Of a stretch of 64,000 nucleotides of DNA, positions 43,221 through 52,082 are shown in pieces. The position numbers and the translations under genes were made by a program. Under the pieces are notes generated by a model. The model was not told where the DNA came from. It made no database searches and saw nothing but the letters and a program-made list of their open reading frames with translations. Every line of letters starts with the position of its first letter. The first letter of the stretch is position 1. The stretch is from an uncultured Lachnospiraceae bacterium (lineage in GTDB: Bacteria; Bacillota; Clostridia; Lachnospirales; Lachnospiraceae): contig CAUEYX010000009.1 of the NCBI GenBank assembly GCA_959022495.1, forward strand, positions 1 to 64,000. Reading direction: 5' to 3'.

Positions 43221-44363
43221 GTGAAAGAGAACAAGAAAAACTGGATTATTATCCCGGCGCTGGAGCCGGGGGAAAAACTCTGCGGCTATATCAAACAATT
43301 AAATCAAAGAATCTGTGCCTCTGTCCTGGTCATTGACGATGGGTCCGGGCCTGCTTATGGGCAGATCTTTGGGAAGCTTAATAGAATGGATGGCTGTACC
43401 GTCCTCCGGCATGACGTGAACCGGGGAAAGGGCGGGGCGCTGAAGACAGGATTCAAGTATGTGCAGGAACATACAGGGAATCCAAGCCGTGTTGTCTGCG
43501 TGGACTGTGACGGCCAGCATTTACCGGAGGATGTAGAGCGGGTTTTGGGAATGACGGCAGAAGAACCGGACGCGCTGATACTGGGAGGAAGGGACTTTTC
43601 AGAGGCGGGAGTGCCGCTGCGTTCCCGTTTTGGGAATTATGCCTCCTCCTTCATCTTCTGGATGATCTGCGGGGCGTGGATCAGGGATACACAGACCGGC
43701 CTGCGCGCGTTTGACGGGGAGATGCTGCCTTTGATGCGGAGCATACCAGGAGAGCGGTTTGAGCATGAGACCCAGATGCTGCTGACCTGTGCGGGGAGGG
43801 ACATCCCTGTTAAGACTTGTCCCATACAGACGGTTTATGAAGAAAACAACGCAGGGTCTCATTTCCGCCCTATGAAAGACAGCCTATCTGTACTGAAAGT
43901 GCTTTTTTCAGAACTGCTCCGGTTTACCGCGGGCTCCCTGCTCTGCGCTGTGCTCGATGTGATGCTGTTCTGGGCAGTTTTGGAAGGCTTGAGTACCGGG
44001 AGTGTACAGGCGGGCCTGAGGCCGATTGTCTGTGCCGCTGTGTCTGCAAGAATTCTTTCCGCAGGGGTGAATTATATTGTGAACCGTAATTATGTATTCC
44101 ACAGGGATGAGCGGAATTCCGGCAGGGGAAAGAGGGCCTGCCGCCTGCCGCGTTATATCGTTCTGTGCTTCGGCCTGGCGGTATCGTCCGCGGCGGCTGT
44201 CTCTGTACTGAACCGTCTCTTTCCGGCCGCCGCCCTGTGGAAGGTAATATGCGATACGGTGCTGTTTTTTGTATCATACAGACTCCAGAAAAACTGGGTG
44301 TTCGCGGAGGGTGGGGCAGACGGTACGGTAGAGCAGGGAAGTGAGGAACAGGATGCAGTCTGA
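43221..44363 (+). CDS. GT2 glycosyltransferase fused to a GtrA-like membrane domain
   Basis: 380 aa. Residues 5-230 form a GT2 catalytic domain of the dolichyl/undecaprenyl-phosphate sugar transferase kind, with VLVIDDGSG, RHDVNRGKGGALKTGF and VCVDCDGQH (DxD-like). Residues ~240-370 hold four hydrophobic helices of the GtrA family, which flips lipid-linked sugars. The GTG start at 43221 has ACGGAGA 8 nt upstream; longer readings overlap the pseudogene. The stop overlaps the next gene's start. The fusion suggests one protein that makes and flips a polyprenyl-phosphate sugar donor. Confidence 0.88.
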   Translation: MKENKKNWIIIPALEPGEKLCGYIKQLNQRICASVLVIDDGSGPAYGQIFGKLNRMDGCTVLRHDVNRGKGGALKTGFKYVQEHTGNPSRVVCVDCDGQHLPEDVERVLGMTAEEPDALILGGRDFSEAGVPLRSRFGNYASSFIFWMICGAWIRDTQTGLRAFDGEMLPLMRSIPGERFEHETQMLLTCAGRDIPVKTCPIQTVYEENNAGSHFRPMKDSLSVLKVLFSELLRFTAGSLLCAVLDVMLFWAVLEGLSTGSVQAGLRPIVCAAVSARILSAGVNYIVNRNYVFHRDERNSGRGKRACRLPRYIVLCFGLAVSSAAAVSVLNRLFPAAALWKVICDTVLFFVSYRLQKNWVFAEGGADGTVEQGSEEQDAV

Positions 44364-46323
44364 AAGAAAAAGAAACAGGATCTTTATATTCACGATCTGC
44401 TTTTCCACGATTTATCTGATCTGGAGAATCTTTGGGACTATTCCCTGGTCACAGGGATTTGCGCAGGCTGCAGCAGGCATTGTCCTCGTGCTGGCGGAGA
44501 CGGTCACTACACTGGGGATGTTCGAGCTTATGCTCAGCCGCATGAGCGGGAAGAAGACCCTGCGCGGCCTGCCGAATATCCCGGAGGAACAGTATCCTCA
44601 CGTGGACGTATTCATTGCGACCCATAATGAGCCGATGGAACTGCTGTATAAGACGGTCAACGCATGTACATTTTTGGAATATCCGGATAAGAGGAAAGTA
44701 CATGTGTATCTGTGTGACGACGGAAACCGTTGTGAGGCGGCAGAGCTGGCAGAGCATTTCGGCGTGGGATATCTGGGGCTGAAAGATAATCAGCATGCCA
44801 AGTCCGGCAATTATAACAACGCGCTTGCTCATACCGATTCTCCGCTGATTGCCACGTTCGACGCGGATATGATCCCGAGAAGGGAGTTTCTGATAAAGAC
44901 AGTACCTTACTTTCTCGATCCGGAGGTAAAAATGGGGCTGGTCCAGACACCCCAGAGTTTCTATAATCAGGACCTGTTTCAATTTAACCTTTTTTCTGAA
45001 AAAGACATCCCCAATGAACAGGACTTTTTTTCCCGGGAAGTCAATATTATGCGAAACGCCTCCAATTCTTCGGCATATACGGGCAGCAACACGGTCATCC
45101 TGAGAAGCGCTCTGGAGGAGATCGGGGGATTTCCATATGGCACGGTCACGGAGGATTTTGAGACCAGCCTGCGGCTGCAGAAGGCGGGATATATCACTTA
45201 CGCGTCTACGGAAGTTCTGGCGGCTGGACTGTCCACCACAACCGTGGACAGCATGATCCGGCAGAGAGTCCGATGGGCACGAGGGGTGATCCAGAGCATC
45301 CAGAACACCAACGCTGTTTTCACAAAGGACCTGACCGGGGCCGGGCGGCTGGCCTACTTAAACGCCTATCTCTACTGGTGGTCGTTCCTCTGCCGCATGA
45401 TCTTTATCCTCTCGCCCATTCTTTTTGCTCTTTTTGGATTCCAGCTGGTGGAGTGCGGGTTCTGGGAGCTTCTGATTTTCTGGCTGCCGTCCCATCTGCT
45501 CTACAGCTTGTCGGTCCGCTATCTGAGCACGAATGTGAGGAATATGAGATGGAGCCAGATTATTGATACAATTCTCGCGCCTTACCTCATCTTACCGGTA
45601 TTGTTGGAATCCATTGGCATCCACCAGCAGATATTTAAGGTGACGGATAAGAAAAAGCGGAGAGGAAAGACCGCTTCTTTTCGATACCTTATCCCACATG
45701 GAATCCTTCTGGCGCTGACACTGGCGGCGCTCGTTAAATTCTCTTACGGGAAATACGGTATGGCGCTTCTGTACAGCAGCGTGATCTTATTCTGGCTGTG
45801 CTACAATCTGACCAGCCTTGTCTACGCGGTATTTTTTATGCTTGGAAGAGAGGTAAAGCGCAGGAATGAACGAATCCGCGCGGAGGAACCTGTGAGGATC
45901 AAGACCAAAAGAGGAATTTTGGAAGGGGTGACAGTTGATGTGTCGGAGGAGGGGATCGCCTTCCGGCTGTCAGTTGAAGAAGATGGTGATCCTGGCGGGG
46001 AGGCTCCTCCGCCTCCGGTGCTCAAAGGCGGGGAACGCTTCGGGATCACAGTGGCCTCGGAGCGGTACAGGGCGGCCCTCGGCGCAGAGCTCGTCTACTC
46101 GAAGCGGGATGAAAAAGGAAGGATCTATGCGGCGGCGGTGGAACCGGAAGGAGAGACAGATAGGAGGAACTGGCTCCAGATCATACATGACAGAGAGCAC
46201 TCTCTGCCAAAAGAGATTGATCCGTGGAGGACAATCTATGATGATGTGCGCCAAAATATCTTTATGCGCCGTTTGAACAGGGGGAACGTGGGGAAAGGAG
46301 GATGGCTTTGGAAGCGGCAGTAG
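44353..46323 (+). CDS. Cellulose-synthase-like glycosyltransferase with C-terminal PilZ domain
   Basis: 656 aa. Two N-terminal helices, a cytoplasmic GT2 domain with LCDDGNRCE, TFDADMIP, TEDFETS and RQRVRWARG (the Q/RxxRW motif), then about five helices. The last ~120 residues look like PilZ: VRIKTKRGILEGVTVDVSEEGIAF resembles the RxxxR...DxSxxG c-di-GMP site, though the first Arg is followed by a shortened spacing. The ATG at 44353 overlaps the previous stop by 11 bp, with GAGGA upstream. Likely a processive beta-glycan synthase regulated by c-di-GMP; the adjacent cyclase is broken, so another source would be needed. Confidence 0.88.
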   Translation: MQSERKRNRIFIFTICFSTIYLIWRIFGTIPWSQGFAQAAAGIVLVLAETVTTLGMFELMLSRMSGKKTLRGLPNIPEEQYPHVDVFIATHNEPMELLYKTVNACTFLEYPDKRKVHVYLCDDGNRCEAAELAEHFGVGYLGLKDNQHAKSGNYNNALAHTDSPLIATFDADMIPRREFLIKTVPYFLDPEVKMGLVQTPQSFYNQDLFQFNLFSEKDIPNEQDFFSREVNIMRNASNSSAYTGSNTVILRSALEEIGGFPYGTVTEDFETSLRLQKAGYITYASTEVLAAGLSTTTVDSMIRQRVRWARGVIQSIQNTNAVFTKDLTGAGRLAYLNAYLYWWSFLCRMIFILSPILFALFGFQLVECGFWELLIFWLPSHLLYSLSVRYLSTNVRNMRWSQIIDTILAPYLILPVLLESIGIHQQIFKVTDKKKRRGKTASFRYLIPHGILLALTLAALVKFSYGKYGMALLYSSVILFWLCYNLTSLVYAVFFMLGREVKRRNERIRAEEPVRIKTKRGILEGVTVDVSEEGIAFRLSVEEDGDPGGEAPPPPVLKGGERFGITVASERYRAALGAELVYSKRDEKGRIYAAAVEPEGETDRRNWLQIIHDREHSLPKEIDPWRTIYDDVRQNIFMRRLNRGNVGKGGWLWKRQ

Positions 46324-48152
46324 GAATCTTGAAGGCGGCTGTGTTTCTACTCTCAGCCTGGGGCTTGGGATTTGTTGTTTACAAGCGGCTGAAAATCAGC
46401 GTTTATTTCACTCCCATATGTACGATGGCAGGAGTCAGCCTTCTGCTGTATGCGGGCGGGACCGCGGGGTATCTGGAGCAGACGGCTTATGCGGTCTGCG
46501 CGGGCGGGCTGGCCGGATGCGCGTATTTCGTATGGCTTCTTATAAAGAGGAAAATCAGGCTGAGGGCGCCCGGACTTTTCGGCATCTGTTTTGGTGTGAC
46601 AGCCCTGGTGTTTTTCAGGCTCATCCTGAATCTGAAACTTCTCCACTATGACAACTTTTCACACTGGGCGGTGATCGTGAAATACCTTCTTTCCTCAGGA
46701 AGGTTCCCGGCAATAGACACGGATATTGTCGTATTTCTGGATTATCCTCCGGGCAGCAGTGTATTTATTTACTATGTGTGCCTTTTCCTGGGCAGGTCGC
46801 AGGGGATGATGCTGCTTGCCCAGAATAGTATGATCTTTGCCTGTTTTCTGGCGGTATTCGGTATTGTGGAGGAGCGCAGGCGTTTTCTGCTGTACTCATT
46901 TCTTGGGATGGGATGCGCCATGCTGTCCTATCTTAACCTGACCATCCGCGTCAATAACCTCCTTGTTGATTTTCTCCTTCCGCTCCTTGCCATGGCGTCC
47001 ATCGCGGCTTCCTATCATTACAGAAACCATGTGTGGAAATCATGCTTTTTCAGCGTGGTCATACTGGGGTATCTGGGAATTGTAAAAAATACGGGACTGA
47101 TCTTTGCGGGATTCGCGTATCTCTGGTATCTGTGGACGGTTTTCCATTGGGGAAAGACGCGCCTCTGGAGAAAATGTGCCGCGGCAGTGATTTCTTTCGC
47201 GGGGATGGTCCTTCCCTTTGTAATCTGGAAGTTTTATACAGGGACCGTACGTGCCGGATATGAGGGAAAGTTCAGTATTGGCGGGGCCGGCGGGAACCCA
47301 GAGTACATTCCGGCGGATGAAAGCCTTTATGGTGAGATTATCGCCCGTTTTTTCAAAGAGGCGGTCAATCTGTCAGACAGAGCGGTACAGGCCTTCCTGC
47401 TGTGTAATCTGGCGGCGGCAGCAGCTGTCATTTTCGCGCGGCTGTGGCTGAAACGCAGGTGGAATCTCTGGAAAATACTGATTCTGGCGGATGTGATGGC
47501 CGGGTTATATTATGCTGGCATACTGCTATTGTATCTGTACTCCATGCCCATGGATGAGGCTCTGCGTCTTGCGGGGTTTGAGCGGTACGCGTGCAGTATC
47601 ATGACCCTGTCAGCGGGAGTCTTATTCATGAGTGCCACGGTGGATATGGAGCATTCGTTTGCCGTAAGTATCGATGAGGCCGGACCATACCGGGCGTATT
47701 CGTCCCCCGCGGCAAAACGATATTATCAATACGGTGTGCTTGCGACGTTTGTGGTGGCGCTGAACTTTCTATATTCAGAGTTCAACGGGCTGGCGGCGAT
47801 CAGGCGGGATTATGATGAGTCCCTTCCGGGCAGAGCGGAAAAGATCATCGGGGACAGATGGTATGAAAGCGGGGCAGCAGACGGGCAGAGATACCTGGTG
47901 GCGGCGACGGATCGGAATTCGCAGGTCACAGACGGGGAAGTGAGGTATGTGAGCCGGTATTTCCTGTATTCACCGAATGTGGATGTCACTGACAATCTGG
48001 ATATCGAAAAACTGGAGAATGCCATAGAAAATTATGACTTTATCGTCGTACTGGAGGATGAGGCGGTGGACGAAGAACTGATCCAAGTGTATGGAGGAGT
48101 GTTCAGCAGAGAGGGAATTTATCAGGTGAAAGAACCGGGAATATCAGGGTGA
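46308..48152 (+). CDS. Large polytopic membrane protein of the polysaccharide operon
   Basis: 614 aa with about 11-13 hydrophobic helices, a polar loop with FSIGGAGGNPEYIPADESLYG in the middle and a ~130-residue external C-terminal domain. Layout resembles GT-C type mannosyl/glucosyltransferases that use polyprenyl-phosphate sugars (YDNFSHW with an acidic residue in the first external loop fits), but no family is certain. A TTG start at 46308 is preferred: AAAGGAGG lies 6 nt before it, while the in-frame ATG at 46302 touches the binding site. It overlaps the synthase gene by 16 bp. Confidence 0.75.
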   Translation: MEAAVGILKAAVFLLSAWGLGFVVYKRLKISVYFTPICTMAGVSLLLYAGGTAGYLEQTAYAVCAGGLAGCAYFVWLLIKRKIRLRAPGLFGICFGVTALVFFRLILNLKLLHYDNFSHWAVIVKYLLSSGRFPAIDTDIVVFLDYPPGSSVFIYYVCLFLGRSQGMMLLAQNSMIFACFLAVFGIVEERRRFLLYSFLGMGCAMLSYLNLTIRVNNLLVDFLLPLLAMASIAASYHYRNHVWKSCFFSVVILGYLGIVKNTGLIFAGFAYLWYLWTVFHWGKTRLWRKCAAAVISFAGMVLPFVIWKFYTGTVRAGYEGKFSIGGAGGNPEYIPADESLYGEIIARFFKEAVNLSDRAVQAFLLCNLAAAAAVIFARLWLKRRWNLWKILILADVMAGLYYAGILLLYLYSMPMDEALRLAGFERYACSIMTLSAGVLFMSATVDMEHSFAVSIDEAGPYRAYSSPAAKRYYQYGVLATFVVALNFLYSEFNGLAAIRRDYDESLPGRAEKIIGDRWYESGAADGQRYLVAATDRNSQVTDGEVRYVSRYFLYSPNVDVTDNLDIEKLENAIENYDFIVVLEDEAVDEELIQVYGGVFSREGIYQVKEPGISG

Positions 48153-48221
48153 ATGCGGGCCGGGCTTCTCTGTGAGAAGATGGAGGGGCGATAAGACAGG
48201 CAGAATGGCAGCGGCACAGAA

Positions 48222-48268
48222 AATACCCGCGGGGAACCGAGCGTATTTCCGCGGCACCTGCGGGTATT
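48222..48268 (+). terminator. Terminator of the polysaccharide operon
   Basis: AATACCCGC (48222-48230) and GCGGGTATT (48260-48268) form a 9-bp stem with an inner CCGCGG-capable loop; TAAATAAG follows. Confidence 0.55.
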
Positions 48269-48326
48269 TAAATAAGATATAATTATTATGATTTCCTGTC
48301 TCGGACTGCTTGTATATTCTGCCAGG

Positions 48327-48857
48327 TTATTCAGCTGAGGGAGCAAACTCCCTTGATGCGAGTTCCGTGCCTGTGCTGTCCAGATATCTTACCACCACGA
48401 CCGGATTATCGATCTCCACTGCCAGTGGAATTGTAGAGGCGATGGACTCATAGGTGGATGCCTGGGAGTCAAGAGTAGACTGAAGGGAGGCGGCGTCAAT
48501 CGTTGCTGCCAGATCAGGGTCAGTGATCGTAAAGTTATAGATCAATTTGTTCCCTTCTGCGGTAATCGCAGCGCTGATGCCTGTGCCTTCAAGGGAGGCA
48601 GTCTGTGTTTCCAGCTGTTCCTGCATAATATCGGAATTAACGAACTCCTCAAGGGTCGCGTATTTCCCGGACGCGGGGATATCGGAATCGTCGTCGGCAT
48701 CTTCTTCAGGTTCGGATGCTGCGCTATCTTCCTCGGGTGTGGTCTCTTCTTTCGTGGTGTCGGCACTGTCCTTTTCAGATTTGCCGCAGGCCGTAAATGA
48801 AAAGGCGAGTACAGCGGCACACAGAATTAACAGTATTTTTCGGCTTAGATTTTTCAT
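48327..48857 (-). CDS. Lipoprotein, DUF4854-like
   Basis: 176 aa. Signal peptide with lipobox FTAC (Cys about residue 24), a very acidic low-complexity spacer (about 25-65), then a ~110-residue domain starting YATLEEFVNSDIMQEQLE, recalled as the DUF4854 family common in Lachnospiraceae. The ATG at 48857 has GGAGGG 8 nt upstream. It stands alone. Function unknown. Confidence 0.75.
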   Translation of the reverse strand: MKNLSRKILLILCAAVLAFSFTACGKSEKDSADTTKEETTPEEDSAASEPEEDADDDSDIPASGKYATLEEFVNSDIMQEQLETQTASLEGTGISAAITAEGNKLIYNFTITDPDLAATIDAASLQSTLDSQASTYESIASTIPLAVEIDNPVVVVRYLDSTGTELASREFAPSAE

Positions 48858-49086
48858 AATCTTTTCCCTCCTCAATAATTTTATCTGTCAATATTCTATC
48901 ACAGCCGATAAAGTCAGTCTAGTAAAAGTAATCTTATTTTTGCTGGTGTTAGCAGTATATCAACGTTATACTATACCGTGGGACACAGAGTGTCTCATCC
49001 TTACGATTTGAAGCACTGCCCACTAAATGTCCTGTAAAGTGGAAACGGCAGGCAGTATTCTATACCTGAAAGGAGGTCAGGGCGCT

Positions 49087-49587
49087 GTGAATCAAAAAAA
49101 GATAGGAAATTTTATAAAAGAACTCCGCAGAGAAGAAGGATTTACGCAGGAGCAGTTTGCTGAAAAATTCAGCGTGTCCCGCAGAACGGTATCAAGATGG
49201 GAGACAGGCAGCAATTTGCCGGATTTGGACATTCTTATAGAAATGGCTGATCATTTTAATGTCGATCTCCGTGAATTGCTGGACGGGGAAAGGAAGGCAG
49301 AGAAAATGGATAAAGATCTGGAAGAAACTGTATTAAAGGTTGCGGATTACAGCAATGAAGAAAAAAACAAAATCACAAAACGGATGCACAGGCTGTTTAT
49401 TGCCGGCCTTATTGCGGCGATTATCTACATGGTGCTGTTTTTTACTGACCGGGCAGATAATTTTCTGGGTGGATTCTGCCTGGGCATTACATTTGGAATG
49501 ATGATCGTCGGCGTAATTATAACCAGCAGATATGCCGCAAAAATTCACGAGTGCAAATACAGGATGATGTACAGAACTAAATCATAA
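49087..49587 (+). CDS. XRE-family regulator with two transmembrane helices
   Basis: 166 aa. HTH in residues 5-60 (LRREEGFTQEQFAEKFSVSRRTVSRWETGSNLP), a linker, then two hydrophobic helices (about 103-121 and 126-146). Small membrane-tethered XRE proteins of this type are common in Firmicutes, with unknown signals. The GTG start at 49087 is preceded by AAAGGAGG (9 nt). A longer frame from 49027 reads through that site and is rejected. Confidence 0.8.
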   Translation: MNQKKIGNFIKELRREEGFTQEQFAEKFSVSRRTVSRWETGSNLPDLDILIEMADHFNVDLRELLDGERKAEKMDKDLEETVLKVADYSNEEKNKITKRMHRLFIAGLIAAIIYMVLFFTDRADNFLGGFCLGITFGMMIVGVIITSRYAAKIHECKYRMMYRTKS

Positions 49588-49649
49588 AGACAATCCATCT
49601 GACAGAAAAGGGGCAGGAGAGGAGTATAGAATGGCAAAACCAACCCGGC

Positions 49650-49766
49650 CCGCCGGATGCTTGGGGCGTCAGCTTCTGTGTATTTTTTAAATGGTGTGTC
49701 GATGGCAATGCATCTGCTGATTCCCCGGGCGCCGCCGGTTATGATGACAACCTTATTTTGAAACAT
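49650..49766 (-). pseudogene. Short-chain dehydrogenase remnant
   Basis: With GGAGGG before an ATG at 49766, the frame begins MFQNKVVIITGGARGISRCIAID, the nucleotide-binding start of an SDR protein (TGGxxGI). It then departs from the family; only about 25 residues are recognisable and no catalytic Tyr/Lys is present. The remains of 49588-49821 hold nothing else. Confidence 0.6.
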
Positions 49767-49821
49767 ATGGATTCCCTCCTTGTTGTTACAGAATAACACA
49801 TTATATTAGAAATCGCCAGCA

Positions 49822-49850
49822 TTGTATTCCTGCCCTGCAGATGATAGAAT
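49822..49850 (+). promoter_or_regulatory. Promoter of the anchored protein gene
   Basis: TTGTAT (49822-49827) and TAGAAT (49845-49850) with a 17-bp spacer. The spacer and flanks closely match the promoter at 50417-50445 (shared TTAGAAA upstream, ATGATAGAATG, GATCA downstream). Confidence 0.65.
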
Positions 49851-49903
49851 GGACTCAGATCACAGTTGGGCGTTTCAATGCCTGGAAAGATCGGGGGGAA
49901 TTT

Positions 49904-50359
49904 ATGAAGAAAAAAGTTCTGGTAACCGGAATCATCGCGGTTGTTCTTGCGGCAGTGCTATTCTTATATTTCAGGCCGATGCCGTTATCTGATCTGGCAA
50001 AGGAAAACCAAACAATGCTTATTACCTATACAGAGTTCGGTGTCAGTGACGGCACTCCATCTATAGATTACAAGAACTATCATGACATTACGGATGAACA
50101 GAAGAGGGAAATCATAAGCCTGATGGATGAGTATGCTTATACCAAGACATTCGGAACCGTATTTTCTGACGGCTCTTTAAGTGGTCTGGGAGACGAAATG
50201 GTCAGTATTTACATTTATGAAGAAAACGATCTGGTCCATATGGTGAGTATTTCAAGCACAGACTCTATTTCTGTAGATAATAAGACATATAAAATAAAAA
50301 ATGCGTCGGAATTCCTTGACAGCTTGTCTGATATCGTGAGCCGGCCGGGCACATCATAA
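49904..50359 (+). CDS. Membrane-anchored small protein, unknown function
   Basis: 151 aa. Lysine-rich MKKKVLVTG start, one hydrophobic helix (about 4-24), then a mixed alpha/beta external domain with MLITYTEFGVSDGTPSID and YIYEENDLVHMVSISS. ATG 49904 has GGGGGGAA 5 nt upstream; the longer reading from 49841 starts inside the -10 region. No family recognised. It lies between an SDR remnant and the efflux gene, and shares a near-duplicate promoter with the latter. Confidence 0.6.
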   Translation: MKKKVLVTGIIAVVLAAVLFLYFRPMPLSDLAKENQTMLITYTEFGVSDGTPSIDYKNYHDITDEQKREIISLMDEYAYTKTFGTVFSDGSLSGLGDEMVSIYIYEENDLVHMVSISSTDSISVDNKTYKIKNASEFLDSLSDIVSRPGTS

Positions 50360-50416
50360 CAGCGTCTGATGATCGTTTGGCAGACTGTCCGGAAAGCAAT
50401 TTTTGTTAGAAAGCTA

Positions 50417-50445
50417 TTGTTTTCCCGGCCTTGATATGATAGAAT
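50417..50445 (+). promoter_or_regulatory. Promoter of the efflux gene leader
   Basis: TTGTTT (50417-50422) and TAGAAT (50440-50445) with a 17-bp spacer. It drives a leader of roughly 370 nt before the efflux gene. Confidence 0.65.
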
Positions 50446-50476
50446 GACACCGATCAAAACAAAGGGAGGTGGCTTG

Positions 50477-50494
50477 ATGTCGTCTATTCGTTAA
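50477..50494 (+). CDS. Five-codon leader peptide of the efflux attenuator
   Basis: GGGAGGTGG stands 4 nt before ATG TCG TCT ATT CGT TAA, encoding MSSIR. It starts about 25-30 nt after the predicted transcription start. Micro-ORFs of this size ahead of macrolide/lincosamide-type resistance genes act as ribosome-stalling sensors; that role is inferred here from layout. Confidence 0.5.
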   Translation: MSSIR

Positions 50495-50824
50495 TTTAAG
50501 GACAATAAAAAACATTTGTGTATCCCAATTGTGGGTTTATTTGTTGTACTTATTTTGCGGATGGATGATTCAGGCTGATTTCTGTCTGTGCGGAGGCATT
50601 CCTTGTCTGCGCGGATATTTTTGCGCGCGAAGCTGTTTTACTGCGCGGTAAATGATTGTTTTCAGCAGCCCTTGTAATAGAGGGTATATATAAGCAGAAT
50701 AAGTCAGGGATAACTCAGGATAAGGGTTATCCCTTTTATTGTCCTTTTATTTCCAGCTGCATTTTGATTTGTATTGAGCGTCGGCGTTTGTTGGTATAAG
50801 CACCGCGCAGAAAGGATAATAATT
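50495..50824 (+). promoter_or_regulatory. Long structured leader (attenuator) of the Mef-like pump
   Basis: The ~330 nt between the five-codon frame and the pump gene contain no other credible gene. Visible structures are CCCA-ATTG-TGGG near 50530, repeated GCGCGG-rich segments (50600-50660), CCCTT/GAGGG near 50670 and a strong terminator at 50707-50748. The layout fits drug-induced readthrough: stalling on the leader peptide would favour an alternative fold and relieve termination. Confidence 0.5.
50707..50748 (+). terminator. Terminator inside the efflux leader
   Basis: GGGATAAC (50707-50714) and GTTATCCC (50726-50733) form a perfect 8-bp stem followed by TTTTATTGTCCTTTT. It lies 77 bp before the pump start on the same strand, after the pump's own promoter, so it is an attenuator and not an end-of-gene signal. 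Confidence 0.75.
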
Positions 50825-52066
50825 ATGAATAAAACAACAAAATGGAAATCACAGTTTTTGATCGTTGCGTGCGGACAGGCGGTTTCTATGCTTGGCAGCC
50901 ACGGCGTTCAGTTCGCGCTGATCTGGTGGCTGGCAGAGAAGACGGCTTCGCCTCTGATGCTCGGTATATCGGGGATTGCCGCCTATCTGCCAATGTCTCT
51001 TTTCAGTCCGGCGGCGGGAATTGCTGCGGACCGTTATAATCGGAAGTTCATCTCCATCTTTTCCGACATGGCAATGGGAATGACCGCTCTGCTTTACGCG
51101 GGACTCATGCTCTTTTTTGAACTGCCGGTATGGACTGTATTTGTCATGCTCTGCGCCCGGGGAATCGGGAGCACCTTCCAGCAGCCTGCGATCCAGTCTA
51201 TCATCCCCCAGCTTGTGCCGAAGGATCAGCTGGTAAAGACGAACGGCTGGATGCAGCTTTTGAATGCTGGTTCTTTTTTGCTGGGACCTGTGATTGGGGC
51301 AGCGCTGTACGCGGCATTCCCCATATCTGTCGTTTTGATGAGCGATGTTGTGGGAGCGATATTCGCGAGCGCCGCGCTTGCAGCTGTTAACGTTCCCAAA
51401 TTAGAAAGAACGGAAAACGGGGAGAAACATTTTGTTTCGGAACTGAAAGACGGGCTCCGGGTATTCAGAGAGGATAAAGCTCTGTTTTCTATTGTGGCGG
51501 CAGAAGCGCTCTGTATGTTCTTCTACGCGCCTTTGTCCTCGTTTTACCCGCTGATGACCAGTGATTACTTTGATTTATCTGCCATGCACGGGAGTGTTGT
51601 GGAGCTGTCTTTTGCCGTTGGCATGATGGGTTCCTCACTTTTGTTTTCCAGTGTCTTGAAAGTAGAGCGGAAAATCAAAGTTTCCTTTCTGGGATTATTC
51701 GGAATGGGAACAATCTCGGCACTCTGCGGCTTGATCCCGCCGGTTTACGCGGGATGGCTCCTTTTCGCGGCACTCTGTGTGGGACTGGGCGCCTCAGGGA
51801 ACGTGCACACGATCCCGCTGACTGCCTATATACAGGAAACCGTAGATCCGGGGAAAATGGGGCGCGCCTTTTCGGTGCTGACCCTGATTTCATCTGTGAC
51901 CATGCCCGTGGGATTACTGTTTGGCAGCCCCATTGCGGAAAAAGTGGGCGTAAATGTCTGGTTCTTTATTTCCGGACTTTGTATGCTTGTGCTGACCACA
52001 TTGGTGTCAATTCGATATGTCACAAAAAATAGGAGAAAGGAAAAATACAATGATTCGCAATGGTGA
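50825..52066 (+). CDS. MFS efflux pump, Mef (macrolide efflux)-like
   Basis: 413 aa with 12 predicted helices. The N-terminal GQAVSMLGSHGVQFALIWWLAEKT and PAAGIAADRYNRKFISIFSDM (MFS motif A variant), RGIGSTFQQPAIQSIIPQLVP and MPVGLLFGSPIAEKVGV near the end follow the pattern of MefA/MefE-type proton-driven drug exporters. ATG 50825 has AAAGGATAAT upstream. Real substrate unproven; many such homologues are of unknown specificity. The attenuator-like leader supports antibiotic induction. A reductase-like gene follows 17 bp downstream. Confidence 0.85.
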   Translation: MNKTTKWKSQFLIVACGQAVSMLGSHGVQFALIWWLAEKTASPLMLGISGIAAYLPMSLFSPAAGIAADRYNRKFISIFSDMAMGMTALLYAGLMLFFELPVWTVFVMLCARGIGSTFQQPAIQSIIPQLVPKDQLVKTNGWMQLLNAGSFLLGPVIGAALYAAFPISVVLMSDVVGAIFASAALAAVNVPKLERTENGEKHFVSELKDGLRVFREDKALFSIVAAEALCMFFYAPLSSFYPLMTSDYFDLSAMHGSVVELSFAVGMMGSSLLFSSVLKVERKIKVSFLGLFGMGTISALCGLIPPVYAGWLLFAALCVGLGASGNVHTIPLTAYIQETVDPGKMGRAFSVLTLISSVTMPVGLLFGSPIAEKVGVNVWFFISGLCMLVLTTLVSIRYVTKNRRKEKYNDSQW

Positions 52067-52082
52067 AAATGGAGGAAGAAAA

